A stretch of DNA of 64,000 nt from DATLXH01 sp035576005 (lineage in GTDB: Bacteria > Acidobacteriota > Thermoanaerobaculia > Gp7-AA8), in assembly GCA_035576005.1 (NCBI GenBank), contig DATLXH010000179.1, forward strand, positions 24,804 to 88,803. The letters run 5' to 3'. The notes under the pieces are model-generated. The model had not been told where the DNA came from. It did not search any database and saw only the letters and a program-made list of their open reading frames with translations. This document shows positions 17,577-27,700 of the stretch, one piece after another. The translations under genes were made by a program, and so were the position numbers. The stretch's first letter is position 1. Each line of letters starts with the position of its first letter.

Positions 17577-17787
17577 GCTCTCCAAAGGCCTCATTCCGGA
17601 TCTCGGGACCGGAGTCGGCGGCATCTCGATCACCGCCGACGTGGAAATAGACCAGCGATCGAACGAATCATAATTTAAACTGCGGGCAGAAAAGCCACTT
17701 GGTGGCTTCGATCCCCGATCCTTTGAAGTACCGTCAGGAACTCGATTCGAATCCCCCGGACCGGCTCAGCGCTGTGTTGCGAGCCGG

Positions 17788-19746
17788 ATGTATGTCCTAT
17801 GGAGTCGTCGCAGGGCACTGGAGCTGTTCGGTTTGAAACTCAGTCGGTTCGAAGTGATTCGCGAGCTAGGGAAGGGGGCGATGGGCGTCGTTTACCTCGC
17901 TCGTGATCCTCGCATCGGACGGATGGTCGCTCTCAAGACGATCCGTCAGTCGTCGTCGCCAGATGATGAGGTGCGTGAGTTTCAACAGCGGTTCGTTCGT
18001 GAGGCTCAGGCCGCAGGCATCCTCAGCCACCCCGCAATCGTAACGGTCCACGACATCGGAGAGGATGCCGAGAGTGGCGTCTCGTTCATCGCGATGGAGT
18101 ACGTCGAGGGGCCGAATCTCAAGGAGATGCTCAATCAGGGAGCAGCGTTGTCGTTCGAGCAGATTGCGGCCACGATCGGGCAGGTAGCCGAAGCGCTCGA
18201 CTTCGCGCACGCGAAAGGGATCGTGCATCGTGACGTGAAGCCGGCCAACATCATCTGGTGCGGCGAGTCGAAGGTGAAGATCACCGACTTTGGAATCGCC
18301 AAAATTGCAACGGGCGCGAATCTGACCTCAACGGGCCAGTTTCTCGGAACTCCGAACTACATGGCTCCCGAGCAGATACGGGGGGCGAGTGTGGATGGAC
18401 GGAGCGATCTCTTCTCGCTCGGCATCGTTCTCTACGAACTGCTTACCAGGAAGAAGCCGTTTGGAGGTGACTCGCTCACGACGATCTCCTACAGGATCGT
18501 ACACGAGCCGTTCCCCCCCCTTCGCGAGGTCAATCCGCTGATTCCCGAAGAGTTCGAGGACATTGTTCGGAGATGTCTCGAGAAGGATCCGAACGCCCGC
18601 TACCAGCGAGGGTTGGAGATGGCCCGGGCTCTCGAGAACGTCGTGAGGTCGACCAGGGGGATTCCCGCGATTCCTCCGATGCAGCCCGACGCCACTGTGG
18701 TCACCCGGACGGACATTGACCACGAAAAAATCGGCACGATGGAGCTGCCCTATCCCGAACATGAAGGGATGGAGCGCGCAGCGCGCCGGGCGGGAGCGAT
18801 TCCAAAGCCCGCGAAAGCGATCGGGGAGGACAGCGTGCTCCGCCGGCCGATTCCGGCAGCAATGTTCCTGGGGATTGCGCTTGGCCTCCTTGCAGCGGTT
18901 GGTGTCAGTGCCGCGGTGATCTGGTCGAATCGCGTCCCGACTGTGCAGGTCGATGCGAACCTCGAAAGACAGGTCGCGGAGCAGAAAAGACTCAGGACGG
19001 AAGGAAATGAGTTGAAGGCCCGAGGCGATGTGGCGGGCGCTCGCGAGAAGTACCTCGAGCTGAGTCGCCTCGCCCCGAATTCTCCCGAAGTCCGCTCGAT
19101 TCTAACGTCGCTCGACAGTACGCTGGGCAATGAGCAGAGCGAGCGACAGAAGGTTGCGGCTTCGCTCGAGAAAGTCGATGCGGGGATGGCTCTGATGGTG
19201 AAGAAGGATTACACCGGAGCCGCAAAGCAGTTCCAGGAAGCGCTCGTACTGAATCCAAACTCCGCACAGGCGGGAAACCTGCTGGAGATCGCGCAGCTCC
19301 AGCAACAGAAGGTGGAAGCGAGTAAGGCGGCTCGCGTGGTGCCGCTGGTGCTGGGAAATCGAAAGATCGGGGATGCGCCGCGTCCCGACGTCACGCCGCT
19401 GCCGGGTCAGACGAGGCCGCTTGCCGGAGCCACGGCAACAATTCAGGTTGTATTCGACAGTCCCGTGAACAACGGCTATCTGGCTGTAAAGGTGGATGGA
19501 AAGTTCCTCGTTCACGAGCTCCTGTTCGAGAAGACCCGGAACATTTTCAAGGGACAGGTTGCGCGAAAAATTCGCGTCGCGCGCGAAGTGCCGGCAAAGA
19601 GCTCTGAGCTCGATGTGTGGGTGGTGGTGCCGAACATGAACCTGGACCGGAAGATCCTCAGGTGTGTCTGTAGTCCGGGTGGGTCCTACACTCTCACGAT
19701 TCGACTCGACAAGAACAGGCGCGAGCTCACCGCATCGATTTCCTAG
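17788..19746 (+). CDS. membrane Ser/Thr protein kinase (PknB type) with TPR region
   Basis: 652 residues. The kinase domain (about 20-285) is complete: glycine loop GKGAMG at 28-33, Lys50 in VALKTI, HRDVKPAN with Asp149, DFG at 167-169, APE at 193-195. One membrane helix spans about 358-379. Beyond it, about 390-520 is a helical TPR-like region (EGNELKARGDVAGAREKYLELSRLAPNSPE). The last 120 residues form a beta-rich domain. The topology is cytoplasmic kinase with an extracytoplasmic helical and beta domain. The start used is an ATG; codons 1-18 are not conserved-looking, so a later TTG start is possible. There is no visible phosphatase neighbour, and its substrate is unknown. Confidence 0.92.
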   Translation: MYVLWSRRRALELFGLKLSRFEVIRELGKGAMGVVYLARDPRIGRMVALKTIRQSSSPDDEVREFQQRFVREAQAAGILSHPAIVTVHDIGEDAESGVSFIAMEYVEGPNLKEMLNQGAALSFEQIAATIGQVAEALDFAHAKGIVHRDVKPANIIWCGESKVKITDFGIAKIATGANLTSTGQFLGTPNYMAPEQIRGASVDGRSDLFSLGIVLYELLTRKKPFGGDSLTTISYRIVHEPFPPLREVNPLIPEEFEDIVRRCLEKDPNARYQRGLEMARALENVVRSTRGIPAIPPMQPDATVVTRTDIDHEKIGTMELPYPEHEGMERAARRAGAIPKPAKAIGEDSVLRRPIPAAMFLGIALGLLAAVGVSAAVIWSNRVPTVQVDANLERQVAEQKRLRTEGNELKARGDVAGAREKYLELSRLAPNSPEVRSILTSLDSTLGNEQSERQKVAASLEKVDAGMALMVKKDYTGAAKQFQEALVLNPNSAQAGNLLEIAQLQQQKVEASKAARVVPLVLGNRKIGDAPRPDVTPLPGQTRPLAGATATIQVVFDSPVNNGYLAVKVDGKFLVHELLFEKTRNIFKGQVARKIRVAREVPAKSSELDVWVVVPNMNLDRKILRCVCSPGGSYTLTIRLDKNRRELTASIS

Positions 19747-19767
19747 GCGGTTAGGCAGGTCGGATAC

Positions 19768-19848
19768 AGTGTCGCGTGGGACAGACAAGAGTGTCTGTCC
19801 TACACAACGCGCATGTAGGACAGACACTCCTGTCTGTCACGCGACACT
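19768..19848. repeat. paired GACAGACA repeat
   Basis: Two inverted GACAGACA units flanked by GTCGCGTG and CACGCGAC form one long imperfect hairpin. The same paired arrangement is at 22.42 and 35.66 kb. Confidence 0.85.
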
Positions 19849-19900
19849 CCTGTTGTCCAGGACTTCGCCTTCAATTGAAGCTATCCGTCTGGCCGTCGCT

Positions 19901-20172
19901 CCGTGAGACCGCGGAGAGTGGCTTGGATACGAGGGGCACGGCGATTTTGCGACGAAGGCATAGTTTGACACTGTGTTGAGAGCAACCGGGGCGGGTGTAG
20001 GGACGCAGGGCCTGCGTCCGGCACCCAGACATTCGCATCAGGAATTCTGCATCACGGCATGAACCCTCGTCCAAAGCGATGACCGACGACAATCTTCTCG
20101 GTCAGGGACAGGGTACCGGACGCACGCCGTGCGTCCCTGCGCTCGCATTCTGTGAGAAATGCGGACTTAGTC
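19901..20172. repeat. partial MITE-like element split by another repeat
   Basis: Positions about 19901-19980 match the interior of the 183-bp element at 57.96 kb (ttgcgacgaaggcatagttt). Its right end (ctgtgagaaatgcgga) reappears at 20150-20165. Between them lie two inverted units (gtagggacgcagggcctgcg at 19998 and ggacgcacgccgtgcgtccc near 20119) of a further family. The arrangement suggests one repeat inserted in another. No gene is seen from 19747 to 20170. Confidence 0.65.
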
Positions 20173-21202
20173 ATGGGATTCGGATCAAGGTCCTGCTTCC
20201 ATACGTCCCCGCAAGGTTGGGAAACCATGTCATCTCTGAGTCAATCCCGACGACTGACTGCAACCAGCGCTCAGGGGTCATGACGATCGTGCTCGCGAAG
20301 ACAGAATCACTATTTCGGCTCCTGCAGAGGAGCTTCGCTGCAAGTCCCACTGGCGTCCAGATGAACCGCTGCAGTAGTGCGTGTGCTTCGTAGTCGCCGT
20401 GTACGTCTGATCTTATTGGGTTCGCGCGGAGGTGAAATGGCATCGACACCGGTTTCGCGCGATAACTGGGACGAAACATGTTTGGGAGCTCGGACCAGCG
20501 GGCTCCCCCTTCGATGCCGAACAGGCGTTTGGGAGCGATGATCAGACCGTTCCCGTCGTGGGCGAGCTCCGGATGAATCGACTGATCGAGCGTGGGCCCT
20601 GACGCGCCACCAGGAGCGCCGCCAAGGATCCACGGGGTAAGTGCCGCCCACAGGGCCGCTGCGACAACAGGTTCGAGCGAGAGATTCAGTTCACGAGACG
20701 TGACGGGCTCACGATCCATTCGTGCGAGCAACGACGCGATGCTCGTGATTGTCTCGCGATCAATCATGTCGAGTGAGCTGCCACCGACCTCCACTTCAAC
20801 GCGTTCCCGGGCTTCGGGATGCATGAGCGAGATGTGAAGACGCTCGAATGATTCTGTCCACTCGTTTGCCTTACCTTCATGCACGATCGAGTGATCTGCA
20901 CGCCCCGAGAGAAGCACGAGTCTTTCGAGAACGAGACTTCCCGGAACGGACGCTTTGAATTGATCCGCACTTGCGAGCGCCGCCGTAGTCCGTTCACCGA
21001 TGTTCGTCTCTGATCTGGATTGTGTGCTGAGAGTCCTCGAGCTGAAATGCTCGATCGAATCGTGGGATTCGCCTATCTCCTCGATCTCGACAATCGAGAT
21101 CCGCCCGTTATGAAGTTCGACGCGACTTGTGGTCCCGGATTTTCTATAGATCTGTTCGGGCATGATGCCCGAACGGGCCGGCGGCAATGACGGGCCGATC
21201 AT
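20171..21202 (-). CDS. TldE/PmbA-like protein, shortened
   Basis: 343 residues, about 100 shorter than E. coli TldE (PmbA). TldD/TldE form a heterodimeric protease that unfolds and cuts peptides, as in microcin B17 maturation. TldE provides a non-catalytic partner subunit. The N-terminal RVELHNGRISIVEIEEIGES resembles the beta strand region where substrate is threaded. The C-terminal half includes GGAPGGASGPTLDQSI and LIIAPKRLFGIEGGARW. There is no HExxxH motif, as expected for TldE. It overlaps the TldD-like gene by 4 bases (ATGA). Divergence is high, so the assignment rests on pairing as well as sequence. Confidence 0.7.
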   Translation of the reverse strand: MIGPSLPPARSGIMPEQIYRKSGTTSRVELHNGRISIVEIEEIGESHDSIEHFSSRTLSTQSRSETNIGERTTAALASADQFKASVPGSLVLERLVLLSGRADHSIVHEGKANEWTESFERLHISLMHPEARERVEVEVGGSSLDMIDRETITSIASLLARMDREPVTSRELNLSLEPVVAAALWAALTPWILGGAPGGASGPTLDQSIHPELAHDGNGLIIAPKRLFGIEGGARWSELPNMFRPSYRAKPVSMPFHLRANPIRSDVHGDYEAHALLQRFIWTPVGLAAKLLCRSRNSDSVFASTIVMTPERWLQSVVGIDSEMTWFPNLAGTYGSRTLIRIP

Positions 21203-22314
21203 TGCGCGCCGCCCGAAACCAGCAGGTCCACGGATGAGGAGCCGACCGCCAGTCGCTGGCCTTCCCTCGAACAGATGACGCCGGGATATCGCACAGAGTC
21301 AGCGTTTGCGCCGATGATGCGCGAAGCGATCTCGCCGCGAGATCCTTTGAAAGAAAACGGAGCGAGCATTTTTCGAGAAGTGCCTTCCACGATTTCGGCT
21401 GTCGCCACCCGGAGAGAGATCTCGTCGGTGAGGCGGTCCCATCCGCCTCCGTCGACCAGCGACACTTCGATTCTTACCTCGGGCAGAGGTAGTGGAGCTC
21501 CGTTCTGCGTGACAGTGAGGTGCGTCATTCGAAGGATCGGGGGATCGCGGAACGACTCCCTCCGAAGAGATGAGGGTCTGCCACCATCGCTCAGAACTGA
21601 CGTTCGTCCTCGCTGGCCGGTGTCGTCATAAGGAGCGTGACCAGGGCCGGGCGAAAACGGATCGTCACGCACTTCGAGCCATTCCGGGAGGCGTGTCAGC
21701 GGCCAGTTTTCCTCGGAGGGGTGACCGATCAGTTCATGCATGAGGACCGCTGCACTTCCATTCGTCCAGAGAATTGGTAGAGAAGCAGGGGCAGTGGCAG
21801 CTCCGGATCCTCGGGAAAGAAGTGCCATCGTTCTTGCGAGATCCTCGCGGAGTGAGGATGGAGTTGTGACAATGGAGGTCTCGTGTCCGTCGCGGCCCAC
21901 TGCCACCGTGATCGTTGTGGCGTCGTGAAACCTGGCGATGTTGCCGGTCGACACCAGTCTCGAATCGGAGCGGATGCGAATCTTAATTTGCCCGCGGGAT
22001 TGAAGCAGCGGTTTGATGATGTCGGGTTCGAGAGTCTGGAGCGGCTCGGTAAGCCGGTTCTCGAGGTCAGCGCGCGACAGATCGATCCAGGACGATAGGT
22101 CTCTGATCTCCAATCCACTGACGGCGCGAACGACGACCTTTCCGTCTGTATGGGTCGTCGACGCGTGTCCGGTCTCGAGATGGCTGGACGTCCTTATAGA
22201 ACGCTCTGAATCGACCAGCCACCCTTCCTCGCGCAGCATCGAGACAAATAGATGATCGCGGAAGGTGCTGCTCACCCCGGCTTCACTACCCTCATTTCTG
22301 AAAACTTCATCCAT
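21199..22314 (-). CDS. TldD-like metalloprotease subunit, shortened
   Basis: 371 residues against about 480 in E. coli TldD. The zinc site is present: LMHELIGHPSEE fits HExxxH. The C-terminus VICSREGQRLAVGSSSVDLL matches the conserved Cys-containing end of TldD (CGKxGQxVPVG). It would therefore be the catalytic subunit, with the overlapping TldE-like gene as partner. The N-terminal region is reduced. There is no peptide precursor or modification enzyme next to the pair; the nearest neighbours are a kinase and a carboxylase subunit. Start ATG at 22314; the upstream region is filled by a paired repeat. Confidence 0.78.
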   Translation of the reverse strand: MDEVFRNEGSEAGVSSTFRDHLFVSMLREEGWLVDSERSIRTSSHLETGHASTTHTDGKVVVRAVSGLEIRDLSSWIDLSRADLENRLTEPLQTLEPDIIKPLLQSRGQIKIRIRSDSRLVSTGNIARFHDATTITVAVGRDGHETSIVTTPSSLREDLARTMALLSRGSGAATAPASLPILWTNGSAAVLMHELIGHPSEENWPLTRLPEWLEVRDDPFSPGPGHAPYDDTGQRGRTSVLSDGGRPSSLRRESFRDPPILRMTHLTVTQNGAPLPLPEVRIEVSLVDGGGWDRLTDEISLRVATAEIVEGTSRKMLAPFSFKGSRGEIASRIIGANADSVRYPGVICSREGQRLAVGSSSVDLLVSGGAQ

Positions 22315-22414
22315 TCTGATTCCGCGATTGTGTCACTCAGAGCGTCGAGCGGGGCGTTCACGTGGGGTGGACGCTGTAGATTCCGATCCGGCTGTCGCTC
22401 GTACTGGTCGGAGC

Positions 22415-22489
22415 AGTGTCGCGTGACAGACAGGAGTGTCTGTCCTACATGCGGGTGTAGGTCAGACACTCTGTCTGTCACGCGACTCT
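22415..22489. repeat. paired GACAGACA repeat
   Basis: Same layout as at 19.77 kb: GTCGCGTGACAGACAGGAGT, an inverted partner, then CACGCGAC. It lies between the divergent tldD-like and carboxyltransferase genes. Confidence 0.85.
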
Positions 22490-22569
22490 CCGACACCCCA
22501 CGACGTCTGCGAGAGATGCGAGCTATGATCCTGCAGTCCCATCAAATTCAATCAGCGACGAAAAGGTGA

Positions 22570-24123
22570 ATGATGTCTCTCGATCTGAGGCTGGAAGAAC
22601 TCGAACGAAGGAAACGCGAAAGTGAGCTCGGGGGAGGGGAGAGCCGGATTGAAAAACAACATAGCGAAGGGAAGCTGACGGCTCGGGAACGCATTTCGAT
22701 TCTTTTCGATCCCGGGTCGTTTCAGGAGCTGGATCAGCTCGTCGTTCACAGATCGAACGACTTCGGCATGGAGAAGCAGCGGGTCCCGGGAGACGGCGTC
22801 GTGACTGGCTACGGCCTGGTCTCCGGCCGGCTCGTCTACGCGTTCGCGCAGGACTTCACCGTATTCGGTGGCTCCCTCAGCGAGACGCATGCTGCCAAGA
22901 TCGTGAAGGTCATGGATCTGGCGATGAAGAACGGGGCGCCGATCGTCGGGCTCAATGACTCGGGAGGCGCCCGGATCCAGGAAGGCGTGGTCTCGCTCGG
23001 CGGCTACTCCGACATTTTCCTGCGGAACACTCTCGCCTCAGGAGTCATCCCGCAGATCTCGGCGATCATGGGACCATGCGCAGGCGGCGCCGTCTATTCA
23101 CCTGCGATCACCGACTTCATTCTGATGGTCAAGAAGACGAGCTACATGTTCGTGACCGGCCCCGACGTGATCAAGACCGTCACCCACGAAGAAGTGACCA
23201 AGGAAAAGCTTGGCGGAGCAATCACCCACAATCAGATCTCGGGCGTGGCGCATTTTGCGCTCGAGTCTGATGAAGATTGCCTGGCCGCGGTCCGCGAGCT
23301 GCTCTCATTTCTTCCTTCGAACAACCTCGAGGACCCTCCTCGCATGGAAACCGGGGACGACGTCAACCGAATCGATGTCGAGCTCGACAGTCTGATTCCC
23401 GAGAGTCCCAACCAGCCATATGAGATGAAGGATGTCATCCGTTCGATCGCGGATGATGGTCATTTTTTCGAAGTTCAGGAGCTGTACGCCAGGAATCTCA
23501 TCGTTGGCTTCATCCGGCTCGATGGCGGGCCGATTGGAGTCGTTGCGAATCAGCCCTCGTATCTCGCCGGAGTGCTCGACATCAACGCCTCGAGAAAGGG
23601 AGCGCGTTTCGTTCGCTTCTGCGACGCGTTCAATATCCCTCTGCTTGTGCTCGAGGATGTGCCGGGCTTTCTTCCGGGCACTGAGCAGGAGCACGGGGGG
23701 ATCATTATCCACGGAGCGAAGCTTCTGTTTGCTCTCGCCGAAGCTACGGTTCCGAAGGTAACGGTGATCACGCGGAAGGCGTATGGCGGAGCCTATTGTG
23801 TGATGAACTCCAAGCACATCCGAGCCGACATGAACTTCGCCTATCCCACCGCTGAGATCGCAGTGATGGGAGCCGAGGGAGCGGTCAACGTTCTCTATCG
23901 GCGCGAGATTCGGGGAGAGGCAGACAGTGCGGAGATCCGCAAGCAGAAGGTCGCTGAGTTCACCGAGAAGTTCGCGAACCCATACATTGCGGCAGAGCGT
24001 GGTTACATCGACGAGATCATCGAGCCGAGGTTCACGAGACGTAAGTTGATCACGACCTACGCGATGCTCCGAAACAAGCGCGATCGGAATCCGCCTCGTA
24101 AGCACGGGAACATTCCGTTGTGA
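22570..24123 (+). CDS. pccB: acyl-CoA carboxylase carboxyltransferase subunit (PccB/MmdA type)
   Basis: 517 residues, normal length. It transfers CO2 from carboxybiotin to propionyl-CoA or another acyl-CoA. Two crotonase-fold halves are visible. The first carries GLNDSGGARIQEGV and MGPCAGGAVYSPAITDF (oxyanion hole). The second carries LEDVPGFLPGTEQEHGGII and KAYGGAYCVMNSKHI. An AAAAGGTGA ribosome site precedes two ATGs (22570 and 22573). The biotin carboxylase and biotin carrier subunits are not in this window. Propionyl-CoA is the commonest substrate for this subtype, but methylmalonyl-CoA decarboxylase alpha subunits look alike. Confidence 0.9.
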   Translation: MMSLDLRLEELERRKRESELGGGESRIEKQHSEGKLTARERISILFDPGSFQELDQLVVHRSNDFGMEKQRVPGDGVVTGYGLVSGRLVYAFAQDFTVFGGSLSETHAAKIVKVMDLAMKNGAPIVGLNDSGGARIQEGVVSLGGYSDIFLRNTLASGVIPQISAIMGPCAGGAVYSPAITDFILMVKKTSYMFVTGPDVIKTVTHEEVTKEKLGGAITHNQISGVAHFALESDEDCLAAVRELLSFLPSNNLEDPPRMETGDDVNRIDVELDSLIPESPNQPYEMKDVIRSIADDGHFFEVQELYARNLIVGFIRLDGGPIGVVANQPSYLAGVLDINASRKGARFVRFCDAFNIPLLVLEDVPGFLPGTEQEHGGIIIHGAKLLFALAEATVPKVTVITRKAYGGAYCVMNSKHIRADMNFAYPTAEIAVMGAEGAVNVLYRREIRGEADSAEIRKQKVAEFTEKFANPYIAAERGYIDEIIEPRFTRRKLITTYAMLRNKRDRNPPRKHGNIPL

Positions 24124-24701
24124 TCGCTGGCCTTTTCGTCGCACGCCGGTCGCAGTGAGTCAGGCCCGCGTCCACAGACCTTCGTTGAACGCACACAGCG
24201 TGTCGTTACAAGCGGCCTCGCTCGACGCTCGGAATGACACGACCCCTGCATCGATGAACCTGTGAGCTGGTGTCGGCGAAGCGGTATCACCTGCACCTAT
24301 GCCGATGTGGGCACCGCGAATCCCCAAGGCGCGACACAGCTCAGTTCAAGGATCCATTCGAAGGCGAGGGCGCGCTGTTGTCGTCTGCGGTGTCGTGGAG
24401 AGGCCTTTTGGAAGGTTTTGGCTCGCCGCTCTTCCAAAAAATTGGATCACTTCTGCAGAAAAATAGAATTCAGGTGGGCAGAGGCGCGACGTAACTGTGT
24501 GTTTACAAGTGTTTACGGCCAGCCACGCTTGGCAGACACTTTGAAGTGTTCCGTGTCTTGTATAGAAGTTACAAAATCTTTACAATCCCGCCTCACTAAC
24601 ACCGGGATTGAAAGAGAGTAGCGAATCAATTTTACTTCAAGGTGTTCCGTGTCGACGGTCAGTGTTTCGTTCTCAGATGTTCACTAGCAGGAGGGTATTA
24701 A
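24124..24701. other. leader region of the TonB receptor gene
   Basis: 578 bases without a supported gene. It contains the direct repeat GTGTTCCGTGTC at 24546-24557 and 24642-24653, a GTGTTTAC doublet near 24500, and an AT-richer stretch (about 24555-24600) likely to hold the promoter. A strong AGGAGGG ribosome site is at 24689-24695. Confidence 0.5.
24689..24695 (+). promoter_or_regulatory. strong ribosome binding site
   Basis: AGGAGGG, 6 bases before the ATG at 24702. It fixes the start of the TonB receptor gene. Confidence 0.85.
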
Positions 24702-27700
24702 ATGAAAAAATTCAGGCAGTTTTCTTCATCCTGGCTGTTTACTGTGCTGGCTCTTATTGCGGTCGCCATGCCAGTCGCGGCTCAGGAGCAGACAGGTGGT
24801 ATCGAAGGTGTGGTCTCCGACAGCTCCGGCGGCGTAGTGCCGGGAGTCACGGTCGAAGTCTCCAGCTCGGGCATCGGAACAGTCGTCGCGGTCTCCGATT
24901 CGAGGGGAACCTACCGATTCCCGCGCTTGCCATCGGGTGTCTATAACGTCAAAGCCGAGCTCTCGGGTTACACGCCCGCTGAGGCCCGGAATGTCGAAGT
25001 GACGCTGGGTAAGATGGCGACGCAGAATCTTCAGCTCTCGCTCGGCTCTCTCACAGAGTCGATCACGGTTACCTCGGATGCTCCGCTGGTTGACGTGACG
25101 TCGAGCGCCACATCAGTGTCAATCTCGCGCGAGCAGATCGAGCTGATCCCAAGAGGCCGCGACTTTACGTCGATCGTCGCGCAGGCAGCTGGCGCTTCCA
25201 ATGAAGGATTCCTCGGAGGAATCTCGATTGATGGTGCATCAGGATCTGAGAACCGTTTCATCATCGATGGAGTTGACACGACGCATCCGCAGAACGGTGA
25301 CGCTGGTCAGCTCCTGATCACCGACTTCGTCGAAGAGATCCAGGTCAAGTCGGCCGGCTACCAGGCCGAATTCGGCGGCTCGATCGGTGGTGTCATCAAC
25401 GCCATCACCAAGAGCGGCACGAACAACCTCGATGGATCAGTCGGCCTCTATTACGGCGATCGTGACTGGGATGGCGAGCAGCGGCGGACTCCGTATCGCG
25501 CCAACCCATCTCTCTATCAGGTTTTCGAGGTCGACTCGACCAAGCGCTTCGAGCCGTTTGCCTCACTCGGCGGCCCGATCATTCGCGACAACCTCTGGTT
25601 CTATCTCGGCGCGTCACAGTCCGAGTTTGAGACTGACCGCTCGCCGGTGACTGCCGCCGGTGTCAACACCGGAACTTTCACGCAGACGGACACGCGCAAG
25701 TACCTCACCGGAAACCTCAAGGGAAACATCGGCTCCAAGTTTCTCTACAAGCTCGGCGGAAACCTCGCGCCCCGTACGCTCGACAACGCCCTGCCATCTA
25801 CTGACGGCTCGACGCCGAGCGGCGTGAATCTCAATATCGACAGCGAGTTCACGACCTCGAGCTATTCCGCGTACGCGGACTTTGTTCCCACCTCATCGTT
25901 TTATGTCACGGGACGAGCCGGAGTCTACGAGACCGATACTCAGGTAAGTGGTACGGCGCCCGGAACTCCACGCATCTTCTTCCGTAACGGTGTCATCCCC
26001 GTCCCCACCTCGGATCCTCGCTACCGGCCGACTGGGTTTTCAACCATTCCTAACGCATCATTCCAGGGCACAGAGATCGATCTGTGGGAGCGGAGTTCCG
26101 GCTCTCTCGACGGCAGCTATTTCGTCACTGCGCTCGGCCAGCACGCCTTCAAGGCTGGTGTGCAGCTCGAGAATGTCAAGAACACCGTGGCCACAGGCGA
26201 AGTAGGCAACCTCTTTGAAATTCGCTGGGGTCTGCCGGATCGTTTCGGTGCGGGAGTGAAGGGAACCCAGGGTTCCGTTCACGTTCGTCGCTTCGGCACC
26301 TTCGGAGATGGAAACGAGAGCAACAACCTCGGTCTCTATGTCCAGGACAGCTGGACAGTCATTCCGAGCCTCACCCTCAATCTTGGTGTTCGCACCGAGA
26401 AGGAAGAAGTTCCCAATTACGGCTTCGGCCAGGATCCAACCCTGCCGAAAAATGCTTTTGAGTTCGGCTTCAGCGAGAAACTTGCTCCACGTCTTGGCTT
26501 TTCCTGGAATGTTCTGGGCAACCAGAAGCTGAAGACCTATGGAAGCTGGGGCAAGTACTTCGACATCATGAAGCTCGAGATCGCGCGAGGCTCTTTCGGT
26601 GGCGACCGGTGGATCGCGTACCTCTATCCTCTCAATACGCTCGACTGGATGAATCTGCCCAACGGCTGCACCACGTCGAACAACGATCCGACTGTCAACC
26701 CCTGCCCCGGTCTCGGAACCCCACAGACCCTCGATCTGCGTCATCCAACCGACCCCCGCGATCCGATTCATGGCATCGATCCTGACCTGAGGCCTTTCGA
26801 GCAGGAAGAGTTCCAGCTTGGAGCGGAGTACCTGGTCACCAACAACAGCGTCGTCGGTGCCCGGTACGTGAACAAGCAGGTCAACGCCGCAATCGAAGAC
26901 ATCGGCTTTTTCTCATGCACGACTCCTACGCAGTGTGAGGAACAGTATTTCGTTGGCAACCCAGGCCTCGGCGCGACGGCCACTGATCCAGCTGGCTCGA
27001 TTCCTGGGCAGCCGCTCGCAGTTCGCGACTACCAGGCCCTCGAGCTTTCTTACAACCGGCGCTTTGTGACCAACTGGTCGCTGCGCGCTTCCTACACCTA
27101 CAGCCAGCTCGAAGGGAACTGGTCGGGTCTCGGCAGCTCGGATGAGTTTGGCCGTACCGATCCAAACGTCAGCCGTTCCTTCGACGCCATCCACAATTCG
27201 TTCGATCAGTCGGGCAGGCCGGTTTTCGGCAAACTCAACACCGATCGTCCGCATTCGGTGGACGCGCAGTTCATTTATCGCGCACCGTTCAAGACATCGA
27301 TTGGTGTGAATCAGTACTTTGGTTCGGGAACTCCAATCTCGACTCAGGTCACCTACGCCGGCGTGCCGTTCTTCGCATTCGGCCGAGGCGATCAGGGTCG
27401 CACCAAGCCGCTCATGCAGACGGATCTTCTTCTTACGCATCCTCTGACTCTCGGACCGTTGGCGCTCGAGCTCAGCCTCAACGTTCTGAACCTTCTCGAC
27501 CAGGACACCACACAGCTCGTCGATCCGAACTATTCGGAAACCGACCTCTGTTCCGTGGTCGCTGGTTGCAATAAAAGCGCGCAGTTCTTCTTTGACAAGA
27601 TCGGCGCTGTCGACATCAAGAAGGTTCTTCCGCAGAACAATCCGTTCTACCTGAAAGCAAACTCTGGTGGTTCGACTGGGGATCCTTTCCAGGTTCGTCG

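Noticed and set aside
17730..17765. GATTCGAATC resembling a tRNA T-loop
   Set aside because: No acceptor stem, D-arm or anticodon arm can be folded around it.
26058..26771. Minus-strand frame inside the TonB receptor
   Set aside because: It is antisense to a complete receptor and has no motif.
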